DNA of 47,026 nt, taken from contig JAFZYD010000090.1 in NCBI GenBank assembly GCA_017616475.1, positions 1 through 47,026 on the forward strand, read 5' to 3'. Both the position numbers and the translations under genes were made by a program. Numbering within the stretch: the stretch's first letter is position 1; every line of letters starts with the position of its first letter. Positions 1 to 9,671 of this stretch are shown in pieces. The notes beneath the pieces were generated by a model, which saw nothing but the letters and a program-made list of their open reading frames with translations, was not told the origin of the DNA and did not search any database. This stretch comes from Bacteroidales bacterium. Lineage in GTDB: Bacteria; Bacteroidota; Bacteroidia; Bacteroidales; UBA932.

Positions 1-1031
1 AACAGCACGCGGCCGTCGTAGGCCTTGGAAACATCGTTGAAACAGATGACCTTGTTTCCCAAATGCGGGCCGTTGGGGATGTAGATTTCCAGATTGGCCT
101 CCTTCTGCTTGACATCGGCGCTGGCCAGCTTCTCGTAGGCGCCCAGACGGGCCTTCTGCTTGGCCTGGCGGGCTTTGGGAGCCATACGGACCCACTCCAG
201 CTCGCGCTCCAGGGTCTTGCGCCGCTTGCTCTCCTGCTTCTCTTCCTGCGCCAGGCGACGGGTCTTCTGGTCCAGCCAGGAGGAATAGTTGTCTTTCCAG
301 GGGATGCCTTCGCCGCGGTCCAGCTCAAGAATCCAGCCCGCTACGTTGTCCAGGAAGTAGCGGTCGTGGGTCACGGCAATAACGGTGCCCTTGTACTGTT
401 GCAGATGGGCCTCCAGCCACTGGATGCTCTCGGCGTCCAGATGGTTGGTGGGCTCGTCCAGCAGCAGCACGTCGGGCTGCTGGAGCAGCAGGCGGCAGAG
501 CGCCACGCGGCGTCGCTCGCCGCCGGAAAGGTTGCTCACCAGGGCGTCGGGGGCGGGGCACTGCAGGGCGTCCATAGCCCTCTCCAACTTGGAATCGATT
601 TCCCAACCGCCGGCGTGGTCTATGAGTTCGGTAAGTTCGCCTTGACGCTCTATGAGGCGGTTCATTTCATCGTCCTCAAGGGGCTCGCAGAACTTGACGC
701 CTATCTCGTTATATTCGTTAAGCAGGTCCATAATGGGCTGGACGCCCTCCTGAACCACTTCCAGCACGGTTTTATCCGGGTCCATCTCGGGCTCCTGGGC
801 CAGATAGCCCACGCTGTAGCCCGGCGCCCACACAACTTCGCCGCGGTACCCCTTTTCTATGCCGGCGATAATCTTCAGCAGGGTCGATTTGCCGCTGCCG
901 TTGAGGCCTATGATTCCAATCTTGGCTCCGTAGAAGAAGCCCAGATATATGTCTTTGAGAATGACTTTGTTGTTGTGTGGCAAAACCTTGCCCACACCGT
1001 TCATCGAGAATATTATTTTTTCGTCTGCCAT
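1..1031 (-). CDS. ettA: Energy-dependent translational throttle protein EttA (ABC-F), 3' part cut by window edge
   Basis: Reads from 1031 off the left edge, so about 343 N-terminal residues are present; the family is usually about 555. The start MADEKIIFSM is followed by a Walker A motif (GLNGSGKST), the ABC signature, DEPTNHLDAES, and the EttA-like stretch THDRYFLDNVAGWILELDRG, then the basic arm that links the two ABC domains. It has no membrane segment. EttA proteins bind the ribosomal E site and gate the first elongation steps according to the ATP/ADP ratio. The start codon lies 4 bp after the stop of the GH78-like gene, so it is probably last or near last in a minus-strand operon. The second ABC domain lies outside the window. 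Confidence 0.93.
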   Translation of the reverse strand, partial: MADEKIIFSMNGVGKVLPHNNKVILKDIYLGFFYGAKIGIIGLNGSGKSTLLKIIAGIEKGYRGEVVWAPGYSVGYLAQEPEMDPDKTVLEVVQEGVQPIMDLLNEYNEIGVKFCEPLEDDEMNRLIERQGELTELIDHAGGWEIDSKLERAMDALQCPAPDALVSNLSGGERRRVALCRLLLQQPDVLLLDEPTNHLDAESIQWLEAHLQQYKGTVIAVTHDRYFLDNVAGWILELDRGEGIPWKDNYSSWLDQKTRRLAQEEKQESKRRKTLERELEWVRMAPKARQAKQKARLGAYEKLASADVKQKEANLEIYIPNGPHLGNKVICFNDVSKAYDGRVL

Positions 1032-1035
1032 AGTT

Positions 1036-3219
1036 CTATTCTTCTATAAGTTTCCAGCCCTTGGGGAGGGAGATGTCGTAGTCGAAGGTGCCGTCTGTGC
1101 AGGTCCAGTCCAACTTGATTTCGCCGTCCGGGACGGGGAGAGAGGCGTGGCACTCTTTAAGGCCGGTGTCGTGCAGGCGGAGGGTGACGGTTTTGCCGAC
1201 GCGGTCCACTTTGTAGAGGCCGGCGGCGTCACGGTATAGGGCGTGGGCCACGTGTGCGGCGAAGCCGTGGTTGCAGCTGGCCTCGGCGGTCATGTTTTCC
1301 CAGAGTGTGCCGGTCAGGTTGGCCATCGGAAGGTAGAAGTCCACCATCTCTTTGACAGACTGTGCCCCGAGGTCGTTTTCAGAGAGCAAATCCATTCTCA
1401 GATAGTTGCCGAAAAGGGCGTTTGCCTTGGGTACGTCGGGCCATTTGTCTTCCTTCTCCCGGATTGGGCCGAACTCGGTTACCATCCGCTGCCATAACTC
1501 AGGATAGGTTTCCGGGGTGGCGGTGCGGAAGAAGAAGGCGTAGTACTGGCAGGTTTCGGTATGGTTGACGGTTCGTTCAAGGGTGCCGTCCGGCAGCCGT
1601 TTAGCGTTGTCGCAGAAGAAATTGCCGTCGAATGCCTGGCTGCGGATGGTCTCCCGCATTGCCTCTGCCCGCTCGTGGAGGGCTGCATCGCCGTACAACC
1701 GGTCTACGGCATCCAGCATTGCCGCATACTGCATATTTGATGGATAATTCACGTCCTGTGTAAAGTGATTCGCAGCCGACCATTCGATGAATACCCAGCT
1801 TTCGAGACGCTCCAGCAGACCGTCGGAATTCAGATATTTGTCAAAAAAATCGACAAGGCTGTAGATGCGGCTGCGGAAGGCATCCACCATCTTGCGGTCG
1901 CCACTACGAGCCAGATACTCTTCCAACTGCAGCACGAACCACATAGCGTAGTTGGGGATGTAGGTGCCGCCCTCAAAGTTGTCGGAAGGGTAGCACATAG
2001 GCAGCATCCCGGCGGGAATGGTCTTGAAGCGCTCCGGCAGCAAAAAGTTCTCGAGGAAGTTCTTTTCTACTAGGGTTGTGCCGGAGAGGTCGCACTCTAC
2101 GCGGGCAGAAAAGAAGCTGTCGCCCAGCCAGCCGGCCCGCTCGCGGGAAGGGCAGTCCATAAATATATCCAGGGCGCACTGGCGTATGGTCTGCCGCGCC
2201 GCTTCAAAAATCTTGTTGAGGTCACTGTTGTCGCAGGAAAACTGCCCGGCGCCCACGGCGGAATTGCAGTAGTCGCGGATATAGAGCCGCTTGACGGTCG
2301 CGTCGCCTGTGAAAGCGACTTGTGCGAACTGCATAGTATAAGGCTCGATGCTCTCCAGAGTGTAGGTGCCCGGTTCCAGTTCCCAGGCTACGTAGCCGCG
2401 GAACGCCATACGATGCTTGAATTCTCCTTCGGTGAGCAGTTCTTCGAAATCTATTGTGAGGGAGGTCTTTTCACGGACCTCTATCTCGCAGCCAAGGAAT
2501 CCGCTGTATTCGCAGCCGAAAGTGTAAAGCTTCCTGTCGGCGTCCAGTACCGACGCTTCGTGCACGGTATAGTCCGGGTAGGGGACGCGGCGCACTATTG
2601 TGGTTTTGGCGGGCTGCTGCGCAAGTGTCACTTCGCTCTCGGACGCGAACGCGGGGTCGGTGCGCCAGGCGTCATAGCCCTCCGCCAGCGTCCAAAGCTC
2701 CATCTGGGTGCGCTGATAGCTGAATTTTGGCACAATCTGGACGCGCTGTTGCAGGTCGTAGCCCTTGAAATCGCGGCCGGTGGCGGCAATCACCCGCCCG
2801 CCGCGCACAACCTCCGCCTGCAGGAACGACGGCTGGCTAAGCAGATAGAAAGATTCGGTGTTGTAGCCGGTAATCTCCACCGCCACCACATTGTCCCCCT
2901 CGTGCAGGTGCTCTGTGATGTCGTAACAGTCTATGCGGTAGTAGTCGTGCGCCGCCACGCAGGGGCCGTGGCCCACGAACTGCCCGTTGACGTAAAGCCG
3001 ATAGATGGTGCTGGCTGCAATGCGGATGTCGGCCGGCTTGGCGCCCTCCACAACGGTGCGGAAGGCGAGGGTGAGATTGACCTCGCTCTCGCGCCCCTCT
3101 GCCCAAACGGGCACCGCCTTCTTGAAGGAGTTTATATTCTGCCTGTCCACGTTGGCACAGCCGCATATTGCCAAAAGGGCCGCGGTGCAAATCGCTGTCA
3201 GTAAAAGTCTGTATTTCAT
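1036..3219 (-). CDS. GH78-like alpha-L-rhamnosidase lipoprotein (727 aa)
   Basis: The N-terminus is a lipoprotein signal (basic start, hydrophobic stretch, ending LLAICGC). A jelly-roll-like region covers about residues 60-340 and an (alpha/alpha)6 catalytic region about 345-650. The GH78 acidic triad motif is present as D355-CPSR-E360-...-D367, and a candidate catalytic base is E641 in TLWEN. Family knowledge: GH78 enzymes release terminal alpha-L-rhamnose by inversion. It is shorter and quite different from the two GH78 proteins at 7011-12299, so it is an older paralogue. It lies 9 bp after the antiporter and 4 bp before ettA, an odd mixture of neighbours. Substrate unknown. Confidence 0.85.
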   Translation of the reverse strand: MKYRLLLTAICTAALLAICGCANVDRQNINSFKKAVPVWAEGRESEVNLTLAFRTVVEGAKPADIRIAASTIYRLYVNGQFVGHGPCVAAHDYYRIDCYDITEHLHEGDNVVAVEITGYNTESFYLLSQPSFLQAEVVRGGRVIAATGRDFKGYDLQQRVQIVPKFSYQRTQMELWTLAEGYDAWRTDPAFASESEVTLAQQPAKTTIVRRVPYPDYTVHEASVLDADRKLYTFGCEYSGFLGCEIEVREKTSLTIDFEELLTEGEFKHRMAFRGYVAWELEPGTYTLESIEPYTMQFAQVAFTGDATVKRLYIRDYCNSAVGAGQFSCDNSDLNKIFEAARQTIRQCALDIFMDCPSRERAGWLGDSFFSARVECDLSGTTLVEKNFLENFLLPERFKTIPAGMLPMCYPSDNFEGGTYIPNYAMWFVLQLEEYLARSGDRKMVDAFRSRIYSLVDFFDKYLNSDGLLERLESWVFIEWSAANHFTQDVNYPSNMQYAAMLDAVDRLYGDAALHERAEAMRETIRSQAFDGNFFCDNAKRLPDGTLERTVNHTETCQYYAFFFRTATPETYPELWQRMVTEFGPIREKEDKWPDVPKANALFGNYLRMDLLSENDLGAQSVKEMVDFYLPMANLTGTLWENMTAEASCNHGFAAHVAHALYRDAAGLYKVDRVGKTVTLRLHDTGLKECHASLPVPDGEIKLDWTCTDGTFDYDISLPKGWKLIEE

Positions 3220-3228
3220 GATATTAAA

Positions 3229-5475
3229 CTATTTGTACAATTTGATTGCCTCGGGACTGCCCACAATCCAGATTATGTCTCCCTCCGCCATAACCATGTC
3301 GGGCGAAGGGTTCATATATGTCTCTTCGCCCCGCTCGATGCCTATCAGCATACAGCCGGAGTTGCGCATATCCACCATCTGCAGCGTCTTGCCCGTGAGC
3401 AGCGATTTGGGGCCCAGGGCAAAGGAGTCTACCTCCACGGCCGAGGTATCGCCGGCAACAAGCGTTACATCTTCTGCCAGCGCCTTTTTAAAAGCCTCCA
3501 CACGGTCTTTTGTCCCGACAACCAGTATGTCATCGGCAGGGAAGAGGTATTCGTCTGCGGCAGGTATGTTTATTATGCGGCTGCCGCGGGTTATCTTTAC
3601 TATATTGACGCCGTAGTCGCGCCGCAGGGGCACGTCGCGCAGCTGCATCCCGGCATATTTGAAGTCGGAAGTGACTTTCAAATTCTCTACAAAAATGTCG
3701 TGGCCGCTCATCTTCTCGCGGATGGTTGTAGTCACCGGGGCAGCCTGGCGCTGGTATTCGTCCTTCTGTCGCATATTCTCCAGGAAGCGGCTCTCCAGGG
3801 TGCTGGTGCGCTTGATAAAGATGCGCAGCAGAATGAATAGCGCCGCGGCGATGGCGGCAATGAGTATCACCAGGCCGATGCCGGGCTTGAAATAGTGCGA
3901 GATTACGCTCACAACAAAGGAAACTGCCAGGAAAATCTTGAGGGCGCTCATCGCGATCAGAGGGCCGCGGCCGGCGGCGGAACTTTCGCGCCAGATGCCG
4001 TCGTAGAGCTCTTTATAATTGCCGGAGGCGACCACCATCCCGTATAGGAACGGCGTCATTACAAGCAGGGTTACGGCTGCGCATATCAGATTTACCAGGA
4101 AGGGGCTGAGGCTCACGAAATGACCCTTGGCGAACGGGTCCAGGAACATATTGGAAGCCAGTACAATGGCCACCAGCATAACGTTGTAGGGAATCATCCG
4201 CACCAGATAGGCGCGAATCAGCTTGCGCCACTGACTCTCGCGGGCCTGCGACCGGCTGGAGGCGCGCACTTCGCTTAGCGATTCAAACAGCTTGGGCGGC
4301 AATTTGCGGCTTATGAAACCATAGAACGGTTCGGAGAGTTTTATAAAGTAAGGCGTTGTGAACGTGGTGATTACAGAGACTGCCACCACCACCGGGTAGA
4401 TATAGTCTGCCATTACGCCCAGACTCTTGCCGAGGCTGGCGATTATAAAGGCGAATTCGCCAATCTGCGCCATAGAAAAGCCGCTGCGCACGGCGCTGTG
4501 CAGTCCCTGGCCCGCCATAAGCACGCCGCTTGTGGCGAACAGAGGGATGCCGATAACCACCGCTGCAATAAGTATCAGAATCGGCTTCCAATACTGAACT
4601 ATAATTGCCGGGTCAACCATCATTCCTACCGAAACAAAGAAGATGGCTCCGAAGAGGTCCTTTATGTTTTTGATGGAGTGCTCTATATGCTCGCCTTCTA
4701 TGGTTTCTGCCAGCAGCGAACCCATTACAAATGCGCCCAGCGCGGACGAGAACCCGGCTGCGGTGGCCAGAGCCACCATACCGAAGCAGAGGCCTGCGGA
4801 GAGAATCACCAGCATCTCTTCGTTCATAATCTTGCGTCCTTTTTTGAAAAGGGTGGGGATGAGGTACATACCCACCAGGAACCAGAGCACCAAAAAGAAG
4901 AGGAGTTTGAGCAGCGCCATAACCATTTCGCCGCCCGCGAATTGCTGGCTCACGGCCATTGTGGAGAGCAGCACCATAAGCACCACCGCCAGCAGGTCTT
5001 CCACCACCAGAGTGCCGAAAACCACGTTTGTGAATGGCATCCCCTTGAGTCCGAGATCGTCGAAGGCCTTTATAATGATTGTGGTGGATGACATCGACAG
5101 CATTCCGCCCAGGAAGATGCGCTCCATATGGCTCCAGCCCATAGCACCGCCTATTGCCATTCCGGTCACGAACATTCCGGCGAAGATGGTGCCGGCGGTT
5201 ATAAGCGCGCTGCTGCCCACCTTGAGCAGCTTTTTGAAGCTGAATTCAAGACCGAGGGCAAACAGCAAAAATATGATGCCTATTTCGGACCATTGCTCCA
5301 CGGTCTCCGGATTGGTGAGGCCGGGGAACAGGCCAAAGTGCGGCCCCACCAGGAAGCCGGCCACTATGTAACCGAGTATGAGCGGCTGCTTCAACGCTCT
5401 GAAAATGAGCGTGATGATGCCGGCAGAAATGAATATCAGGGCGAGGTCCCGGACCAGGTTGAGGCTTTCGTCCAT
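3229..5475 (-). CDS. CPA2-family cation:proton antiporter with two C-terminal RCK_C domains
   Basis: 748 residues. About 1-390 form a Na+/H+ exchanger-type membrane domain (many hydrophobic helices; LILGYIVAGFLVGP and FLLFALGLEFSFKKL are typical of the KefB/KefC group). A further hydrophobic region with about four segments follows at 420-550. Two soluble TrkA-C (RCK_C) modules then cover about 600-670 and 685-748. I see no nucleotide-binding RCK_N domain, unlike classical KefB/C. Such carriers exchange K+ or Na+ for protons at the inner membrane, with the C-terminal domains sensing a ligand. It lies 7 bp after the cstA-like gene and 9 bp before the GH78 gene. The ion transported cannot be told from sequence. 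Confidence 0.88.
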   Translation of the reverse strand: MDESLNLVRDLALIFISAGIITLIFRALKQPLILGYIVAGFLVGPHFGLFPGLTNPETVEQWSEIGIIFLLFALGLEFSFKKLLKVGSSALITAGTIFAGMFVTGMAIGGAMGWSHMERIFLGGMLSMSSTTIIIKAFDDLGLKGMPFTNVVFGTLVVEDLLAVVLMVLLSTMAVSQQFAGGEMVMALLKLLFFLVLWFLVGMYLIPTLFKKGRKIMNEEMLVILSAGLCFGMVALATAAGFSSALGAFVMGSLLAETIEGEHIEHSIKNIKDLFGAIFFVSVGMMVDPAIIVQYWKPILILIAAVVIGIPLFATSGVLMAGQGLHSAVRSGFSMAQIGEFAFIIASLGKSLGVMADYIYPVVVAVSVITTFTTPYFIKLSEPFYGFISRKLPPKLFESLSEVRASSRSQARESQWRKLIRAYLVRMIPYNVMLVAIVLASNMFLDPFAKGHFVSLSPFLVNLICAAVTLLVMTPFLYGMVVASGNYKELYDGIWRESSAAGRGPLIAMSALKIFLAVSFVVSVISHYFKPGIGLVILIAAIAAALFILLRIFIKRTSTLESRFLENMRQKDEYQRQAAPVTTTIREKMSGHDIFVENLKVTSDFKYAGMQLRDVPLRRDYGVNIVKITRGSRIINIPAADEYLFPADDILVVGTKDRVEAFKKALAEDVTLVAGDTSAVEVDSFALGPKSLLTGKTLQMVDMRNSGCMLIGIERGEETYMNPSPDMVMAEGDIIWIVGSPEAIKLYK

Positions 5476-5482
5476 AAATGTG

Positions 5483-6949
5483 TCAAACTATTTTCTTGCG
5501 TCTGTGGGCACGGCGCAGCGGGAGTGTGCTGTAGTACATAAATAAGAGCGTTACCGCTATGGTGATGACTGCCGCCACAATGTGGCCGGCGGTCATAGGC
5601 AACTGCAGGCCGCCCGCCTTGTAGGGCGCCACCATAAAGTAGCAGGCGCACACATAGGTGAGAAATACGGCGGGAATGGCCGTGAACAGCGGGCTGTTGC
5701 CTTTGCGGTACAGGTAGCGGGTTGCACTCCAAAGCACTATGGTGGCGAGCACCTGGTTGGAGATGCCTACGTAGTTCCAGATGGTGGAGAAATCGAAGGT
5801 GCACACCAGCACGGCCACAATAAAGATTGGCAGGGCCAGCATAATGCGGTTGGGAATGGGCTTCTGGTTGATATTGAATGCGTCCGCCAGAATGAGCCGC
5901 AGGCTGCGGAAGGCGGTGTCTCCGGAGGTGATGGGGCAGGCTATGACACCCAGTATGGCCACAATAGCCCCTACGGCACCCAGCCAGTCTTTACAGATGG
6001 CGTTTACAAGGATTGCAGGGGTGCTGCCGGCAGCCGCTGCGGCGTTGAGGCCATCCGGGCCTCCGGTATAAGCCATAGCCGCGGTCGCCCATATGGTAGC
6101 TACTATGCCTTCGCAAATCATTGCCCCGTAGAACACGGGCCGGCCGTATTTCTCGTTGCCCAGACAGCGGGCCATAATGGGGCTCTGGGTGCTGTGGAAG
6201 CCCGATATTGCGCCGCAGGAAATAACTATGAACAGCATCGGGAACAGGTGGAACCGCTCCGGGTTGCTGTGGAAGTTGCGCATATTGTCAAAGGTGAGCT
6301 CGGTGAGGGTGACGCTCCCGTTCAAACCCTTGATTATAAGGGAGAAGCCTATGGCTACCGCCATAAACAGCAGCACCGCGCCAAGCCAGGGATATATACG
6401 TCCTATAATCTTGTCAATCGGCACCAGGGTGGCCAGAATGTAGTATACAAAAATGATGATGACCCAAAACAGTTTGTTAACCGGCGCAATGGTGTTCAGC
6501 AGGTCGGCCGGGCCGGTCACAAACGAGCAGCCGATGCCGACCAGCAGCAGGGCGGTGAATACGGTCATAATTATGCGCACTGTCTTGCCCAGGTAGAGGC
6601 CTATTACGCTGGGAATGCCGCGGCCGCCGCGTCGCATAGACATCATTCCGGCAAAATAATCGTGCACGGCGCCCATAAAGATGCATCCCAGCACAATCCA
6701 TACGTAGGCCATAGGGCCGTATGCGGCGCCCAGGATGGCTCCGAAGATGGGGCCCAGGCCGGCGATGTTCAAAAATTGGATAATGAAGATGCGCCAGGGG
6801 GGCAGTTCTTTAAAGTCGACGCCGTCGGCGTGAATCTGGGCTGGGGTGCGGCGGGCAGGGTCGGCCGCAATAAGTTTTTTCTCTACGAATTTGCCGTAGA
6901 AAAGGTAGCCCAGGACAAGCAAAACTATGCAAGAAACAAAGGTTATCAT
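5483..6949 (-). CDS. cstA: Carbon starvation protein A (CstA) family transporter
   Basis: 488 residues, almost entirely hydrophobic helices. The N-terminal cytoplasmic segment PPWRIFIIQFLNIAGLGPI followed by GAILGAAYGP and HDYFAGMMSMRRGG is the CstA signature. It is the short form; the enterobacterial protein is about 700 residues. CstA-type proteins have been linked to uptake of peptides or pyruvate during carbon limitation. It is the first gene of the minus-strand group and diverges from the GH78 pair, with a TAGATTTG -7 box 8 nt before its start. The substrate in this organism is unknown. Confidence 0.9.
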   Translation of the reverse strand: MITFVSCIVLLVLGYLFYGKFVEKKLIAADPARRTPAQIHADGVDFKELPPWRIFIIQFLNIAGLGPIFGAILGAAYGPMAYVWIVLGCIFMGAVHDYFAGMMSMRRGGRGIPSVIGLYLGKTVRIIMTVFTALLLVGIGCSFVTGPADLLNTIAPVNKLFWVIIIFVYYILATLVPIDKIIGRIYPWLGAVLLFMAVAIGFSLIIKGLNGSVTLTELTFDNMRNFHSNPERFHLFPMLFIVISCGAISGFHSTQSPIMARCLGNEKYGRPVFYGAMICEGIVATIWATAAMAYTGGPDGLNAAAAAGSTPAILVNAICKDWLGAVGAIVAILGVIACPITSGDTAFRSLRLILADAFNINQKPIPNRIMLALPIFIVAVLVCTFDFSTIWNYVGISNQVLATIVLWSATRYLYRKGNSPLFTAIPAVFLTYVCACYFMVAPYKAGGLQLPMTAGHIVAAVITIAVTLLFMYYSTLPLRRAHRRKKIV

Positions 6950-6957
6950 ACAAGCAG

Positions 6958-6965
6958 CAAATCTA
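6958..6965 (-). promoter_or_regulatory. -7 box of cstA (TAGATTTG)
   Basis: On the minus strand TAGATTTG matches the Bacteroidetes TAnnTTTG element. Its final G is 8 nt before the ATG at 6949, which predicts a very short or absent 5' leader. I see no clear -33 TTTG element at the usual distance. Confidence 0.55.
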
Positions 6966-6997
6966 CTAAAAATGCGGCAGAGTATCCCTCTTTTTTA

Positions 6998-7005
6998 TAT
7001 ATTTG
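6998..7005 (+). promoter_or_regulatory. -7 box of the GH78 pair (TATATTTG)
   Basis: TATATTTG matches TAnnTTTG and ends 5 nt before the ATG at 7011, so transcription would start at or just before the A of ATG. It also supports the start at 7011 over the in-frame upstream ATG at 6927, which lies inside the divergent cstA gene. Confidence 0.6.
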
Positions 7006-7010
7006 TGCCT

Positions 7011-9665
7011 ATGAAAAGAATATTGATTCTCACCTCTGTAATTGCCCTCGCACTTGGTCTTTCTTCTTGCAACAGCGCTTCTTTGAAGCCGGGCAGTCTA
7101 ACAACCGAATATCATAACGATGCCTTTACGGACGCGGTTTCTCCGCGGTTTTCCTGGATAAACGCCGGGCGCGGCCGTGGCGCGGCGCAGAGTGCGTTCC
7201 GCATCCAGGTGGCGCAAACTCTTGATTTTGAGATTCTTGATTGGGATTCGGCCAGAGTCGCGAGTCCCGAGTCGGTGCTTATCCCCTACAGCGGCCCGGC
7301 CCTGGAGCCCTGTTTCGATTATTATTGGCGGGTGCAGGTGACCGACGCGGCCGGCAAGGCCTCCCGCTGGAGCAAGCCGTGCCATTTCCATACCGGCCTT
7401 CTAGGCCAGGACTTGTGGCAGTGCAAATGGATCGGCGCGCCGTGGCAGGGTGAGAATTCGTATGACTATGATATGAGCGAGGATGTGCAGCCCGCGCCGC
7501 TTCTGCGCAAAGAATTCGAAATTACCAAGCCGGTAAAGAGCGTCCGTTTCTACGGCACCGGCCTGGGCTATTTTGAGTTCTATGCGAACGGCAGCAAGAT
7601 GGGAGACGAGTATCTGGTGCCCAACCAGACCAACTACGGTACCCGCGAGAAATTGGAGGAGCGCCTGCTCCCGATTCCCGACCCGTTCAACGGCTACAGC
7701 GTGGCCTATGTCAGCTACGATTTGACGGACAAGATTGTGCAGGGCTGCAACGCGGTAGGGGCAATCCTCGGTAACGGCTATTACGACTTGGTGTTCCGCC
7801 GCTTTGTGATGGGCTACGGTGTACCCAAGTTCTTCGGGCAGATACTTGTCCGCTACGAAGACGGCACAACCGACCTGATTCCCACCGACACCACCTGGAA
7901 GATAGAGAAAAGCGCCATAGTTTATGACCAACTCTATTTTGGCGAGATATACGACGCCCGCAAGGAGCACGACGGCTGGTGCACTGCCGGCTACGATGAT
8001 TCCTCTTGGGCTACCGTGGTCGAAAAGCGCGCCCCGGAAGGTGAGTTATTTGCACAGACGGGCCTTTCTGACAGAGTTACAGCAACTTACAAGCCCGTCA
8101 GTATAGAGCGTATCGATTCCACCGGCGCCTTTCTGGTGACTTTCCCGGACTACATTTCCGGTTGGGTGGAGCTCAAGAATCTGGACCTTGCAGAGGGCCA
8201 GACGGTCACCGTGCACAACCTCACGGAAGATTACAATGCGGTGGAGAAGGTGGAGAGTTTTATGACCTACATAGGCAAGGGGACAGGCGCCGAGAGCTGG
8301 CACCCCCGCTTCGAATATTTTGCCTTCCAGCAGGTAGAGGTGTTAGGCCTGGACAATTTGCGGCCGGACCAGATTGAGGCGCAGGCGGTTAACAGCGACA
8401 TTAAGCAGGCCAGCGCCTTCGAGTGCTCCAACGACCTGCTCAACTATATGGACAAGATTTGGCGGCGCACCCAGCTGGACAATATGCACGGCAACATTCC
8501 CACCGACACCCCTCACCGCGAGCGCATCGGCTACACTGGCGACGGACAGGCAGTGGGCCCTACCGTGATGACCACTATGGATGCGGGGGCCTTCTACTAC
8601 AAGTGGCTGCGCGACCTGCGCGAGGCCCAGAAGGAGGATGGCTACGTGTGCAATTCTGCCCCATGGCAGCCCGAGGCGGGCGGCGGCGTGGCGTTCGGCT
8701 CCGCTATGAACGTGATACCGTATGAGTTCTGGATGGAGTACGGAGACTATCGCGCCCTGGCAGAATGCTACAAGGCTATGGCCAATCACACCCGCTGGAT
8801 GCTTACGTGGGTGGACCCCGAAACCAAGATTATGGAGAGCCGCACGGGCCGCTACTTTATGGATCTCGGAGAGTGGAACGCTCCCTGGGATATTCCTTCC
8901 AAAGCGTTGGTACACACCTGGTTCCTTTGGAATTGTGCGCGCATCACAGCCGAGGCAGCACAGGTGTTGGGACAGGCTGCCGACGCGGAATATTTTGGCG
9001 CCCTGCGCGACACAACAGCCGCTGCCTTCCATCGTTATTTCTACGACCCCGAAACCAAGTCCTACGGCAAGTGGGGCAGCAATATGTGGGCGTTGGCAAT
9101 GGGGTGCCCGTCGCCGGAGCGCGAGCAGGAGGCGCTGGATGCCCTGGTAGCCAATATCGCCGAATGCGGCAACCATCTTCACGTCGGTTTTGTGGGTTGG
9201 CGCTATTTGTGTGAAATACTGGTTAAATACGGCCGCGCCGACCTGGCGTGGGAAATTATAAACAAGAAAGACCAGCCCAGCATCGGCTGGTGGATAGAGC
9301 AGGGGGCGGTCACATTCTGGGAGCAGTGGGACGGCGTTTTCTCCCGCAACATCCCGTTTATGGGTGGCGGCATCCGCTGGTTCTACCGCGACCTGGCGGG
9401 TCTTGAGCCTACGGCTCCAGGCTATCGCGAGTTCGAAATCAGGCCCACGGTTGTGGACGGACTGGATTGGGTCAAGTTCTACAAAAACTCCCCGTACGGT
9501 CGCATCAACATCAACTGGAAGGTATCCAAAGGAGGCGCCTTCACGCTCAAATGCACCGTGCCTCCCGGCACCACCGCCACGGTTTATGTCCCGGACGGCG
9601 GCGCCTTCCGCGAAGAAAAACTTGTCAGCGGAAATTATACCCTTAATGGAAAAATAGAGAAATAA
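7011..9665 (+). CDS. GH78 alpha-L-rhamnosidase lipoprotein, first of a tandem pair
   Basis: 884 residues from the ATG at 7011, chosen because it starts a lipoprotein signal (MKRILILTSVIALALG, then LSSC) and sits right after a -7 box. Order of parts: Ig-like N-terminal domain (about 30-130, LTTEYHNDAF...PRFSW), jelly-roll domains (about 140-420), (alpha/alpha)6 catalytic barrel (about 430-775) and a C-terminal beta domain. The GH78 motif is D499-TPHR-E504-...-D511, with the usual Cys after the first Asp replaced by Thr. The candidate base is E771 in FWEQWDG. The role is rhamnose removal from glycans outside the cytoplasm. Its paralogue begins 6 bp downstream. No SusC/D genes are nearby, so the glycan target is open. 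Confidence 0.92.
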   Translation: MKRILILTSVIALALGLSSCNSASLKPGSLTTEYHNDAFTDAVSPRFSWINAGRGRGAAQSAFRIQVAQTLDFEILDWDSARVASPESVLIPYSGPALEPCFDYYWRVQVTDAAGKASRWSKPCHFHTGLLGQDLWQCKWIGAPWQGENSYDYDMSEDVQPAPLLRKEFEITKPVKSVRFYGTGLGYFEFYANGSKMGDEYLVPNQTNYGTREKLEERLLPIPDPFNGYSVAYVSYDLTDKIVQGCNAVGAILGNGYYDLVFRRFVMGYGVPKFFGQILVRYEDGTTDLIPTDTTWKIEKSAIVYDQLYFGEIYDARKEHDGWCTAGYDDSSWATVVEKRAPEGELFAQTGLSDRVTATYKPVSIERIDSTGAFLVTFPDYISGWVELKNLDLAEGQTVTVHNLTEDYNAVEKVESFMTYIGKGTGAESWHPRFEYFAFQQVEVLGLDNLRPDQIEAQAVNSDIKQASAFECSNDLLNYMDKIWRRTQLDNMHGNIPTDTPHRERIGYTGDGQAVGPTVMTTMDAGAFYYKWLRDLREAQKEDGYVCNSAPWQPEAGGGVAFGSAMNVIPYEFWMEYGDYRALAECYKAMANHTRWMLTWVDPETKIMESRTGRYFMDLGEWNAPWDIPSKALVHTWFLWNCARITAEAAQVLGQAADAEYFGALRDTTAAAFHRYFYDPETKSYGKWGSNMWALAMGCPSPEREQEALDALVANIAECGNHLHVGFVGWRYLCEILVKYGRADLAWEIINKKDQPSIGWWIEQGAVTFWEQWDGVFSRNIPFMGGGIRWFYRDLAGLEPTAPGYREFEIRPTVVDGLDWVKFYKNSPYGRININWKVSKGGAFTLKCTVPPGTTATVYVPDGGAFREEKLVSGNYTLNGKIEK

Positions 9666-9671
9666 ACAAAT

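Noticed and set aside
6927-7010. Upstream in-frame ATG giving GH78 copy 1 a longer N-terminus
   Set aside because: It lies inside the divergent cstA gene and before the -7 box, and would place 28 residues ahead of a clear lipoprotein signal.
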